A stretch of DNA of 64,000 nucleotides, taken from contig NZ_JAATJC010000001.1 of assembly GCF_011927725.1 (NCBI RefSeq), positions 124,001 through 188,000 on the forward strand, read 5' to 3'. This document shows, piece by piece, positions 62,777 through 64,000 of the stretch; position 1 is the stretch's first letter; the number at the start of each line of letters is the position of its first letter. The stretch comes from Sphingomonas kaistensis (GTDB taxonomy: Bacteria > Pseudomonadota > Alphaproteobacteria > Sphingomonadales > Sphingomonadaceae). Made by a program: the position numbers and the translations under genes. Below the pieces are notes generated by a model. That model was not told the origin of the DNA. It saw nothing but the letters and a program-made list of their open reading frames with translations, and searched no databases.

Positions 62777-63649
62777 ATGGCATCGTCAGGTCGCATGGCA
62801 ACGGGCATCGATCCCCGGGCGCTGCTCGATCACTGGTCGATCGAGATTACCGCCAAGGACACCGACGACCTGGTCCGGGCCGCGCCGCTGATCCCGCCGG
62901 GCACCAAGATCCCGGTGACCTTCCTGCCGAACGAGACGTTCGAGGCGCGGGTCAGCGCGGCGGCCACCGTGCGCCGCCTGGGCTTCATCCCCATCCCTCA
63001 CCTCTCCGCCCGCCGGATCCACTCGCGCGAGGAACTGGAGGGCTTCCTGTCCGCCCTCCAGCGCGAGGCGGCGATCGATCATGCGTTCGTGGTCGCCGGC
63101 GATCCGCCCGAGCCGATGGGCCCGTTCGCCGATGCACTGGCTCTGATCCAGTCGGACCTGCTCGCCGCCCACGGCGTCACCCGGGTCGGCATCTCGGGTT
63201 ACCCCGAAGGCCACCCGGAGATTGGCAGCGACAAATTGTGGGACGCAGGCCGCGACAAGCGCCTGGCGCTGCAGGAGCGCGGCCATGACTTCGCCATCGT
63301 CACCCAATTCGCGTTCGATGCCGGGCCGGTGCTGAAGTGGATCGCCCATCAGCGCGCCGAGGGCATCCAGGCGCTGATCCGGGTCGGCGTGCCGGGACCC
63401 GCCAGCGTCAAGACATTGCTCCGCTTCGCCGCCCGCTGCGGGGTCGGCGCCTCGGCCAAGGTGATGAGCCGCTATGGCCTGTCGATGACCCGGCTGCTGG
63501 GCAATGCCGGCCCCGACCGGCTGATCGAGGATCTCGCCGCCGGCCTCGACCCGGCGATCCACGGCGACGTGCGCCTGCACTTCTATCCCTTCGGCGGGAT
63601 TGAAAACACCGCCGCGTGGATCCGCAATTATCGAAAGAAATTGGCCTGA
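62777..63649 (+). CDS. methylenetetrahydrofolate reductase family protein (short form)
   Basis: A 290-residue TIM-barrel enzyme of the MetF family that interconverts methylene- and methyl-tetrahydrofolate. Motifs are WSIEITAKDTDDLV at the start, SARRIHSREELEGFLSAL, GISGYPEGHPEIGSD and TQFAFDAGPVLKWI, matching the substrate-binding segments of the family. ATG 62777 follows GGAGG; a GTG just before it is less likely. Convergent with a LigM/DesA-like gene, whose product transfers aromatic O-methyl groups to tetrahydrofolate; the pair fits methyl-group recycling in lignin-derived aromatic breakdown. Confidence 0.9.
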   Translation: MASSGRMATGIDPRALLDHWSIEITAKDTDDLVRAAPLIPPGTKIPVTFLPNETFEARVSAAATVRRLGFIPIPHLSARRIHSREELEGFLSALQREAAIDHAFVVAGDPPEPMGPFADALALIQSDLLAAHGVTRVGISGYPEGHPEIGSDKLWDAGRDKRLALQERGHDFAIVTQFAFDAGPVLKWIAHQRAEGIQALIRVGVPGPASVKTLLRFAARCGVGASAKVMSRYGLSMTRLLGNAGPDRLIEDLAAGLDPAIHGDVRLHFYPFGGIENTAAWIRNYRKKLA

Positions 63650-63686
63650 ACGGGCGCCGCACCAGTGACGGTGCGGCGCCCGTTCA
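63647..63686. terminator. 17-bp bidirectional terminator hairpin
   Basis: TGAACGGGCGCCGCACC and its exact complement GGTGCGGCGCCCGTTCA surround the 6-nt loop AGTGAC. The stem begins in the stop codon of the reductase gene and ends just before the stop of the convergent O-demethylase gene, so it can end transcription from both. Confidence 0.85.
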
Positions 63687-63692
63687 GAGGCG

Positions 63693-64000
<308 letters not shown>

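Overview
The window is a contiguous, high-GC, gene-dense piece of chromosome, most likely from a sphingomonad (Alphaproteobacteria, Sphingomonadales). This is inferred from several things together: a protein with the PEPxxWA-type C-terminal sorting signal, BamB with its TPR partner next to Der, a CtrA-like DNA-binding domain, a bacteriophytochrome paired with heme oxygenase, a large TonB-dependent receptor, and a LigM/DesA-type O-demethylase fragment beside a short methylenetetrahydrofolate reductase. Most neighbouring genes overlap by 4 bp (ATGA, GTGA, TTGA). No gene-free stretch exceeds 300 bases; the longest gaps (about 271, 225 and 218 bases, upstream of 26025, 39389 and 48000) look like promoter regions. 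No insertion sequence, integrase, CRISPR array or rRNA gene was seen.

Layout. 1-7.6 kb: 5' part of typA, a small basic protein, an MFS transporter, panB, the BamB/TPR outer-membrane assembly pair, der and an HPt protein. 7.6-9.7 kb: a DUF418 membrane protein and the bfd-bfr iron-storage pair. 9.7-17.8 kb: an acyl-CoA catabolic block with three acyl-CoA dehydrogenases, two SDRs and a FadJ-type fusion enzyme. 17.9-28.8 kb: a regulator-like protein without its HTH, an MsrQ/PepSY pair, a SpoIIAA-like protein, two related L,D-transpeptidases, a cyclic-nucleotide-domain/thioredoxin-reductase fusion, a PEP-CTERM protein, guaA and a prolyl oligopeptidase. 28.9-33.4 kb: an M20 peptidase, OPT transporter, queF and a sulfurtransferase in one run. 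33.4-39.2 kb: a reverse-strand run ribF-ileS-lspA-DUF3035-CtrA-like regulator-hypothetical. 39.2-42 kb: rpsM-rpsK-rpoA-rplQ with a candidate promoter and a clear terminator. 42-44.5 kb: uppP, an NDUFA9-like protein and tRNA-Leu(CAG).

The accessory part is 44.6-64 kb. It holds a heme oxygenase/bacteriophytochrome operon that diverges from a three-lobed TbpB-like surface lipoprotein and its probable Slam export partner; a DUF2231/sorbosone-dehydrogenase-like pair; a minimal spore-coat-U chaperone-usher pilus cluster whose chaperone gene carries a frameshift; a CocE/NonD hydrolase coupled to a TonB-dependent receptor; and the start of a tetrahydrofolate-dependent O-demethylation locus at the right edge.

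Iron is a recurring theme. The bfd promoter and the msrQ/PepSY promoter share a near-identical palindrome (14 of 15 bases), and the Slam/TbpB-like pair faces a heme oxygenase. The Slam/TbpB-like locus and this shared operator are the observations most worth following up.
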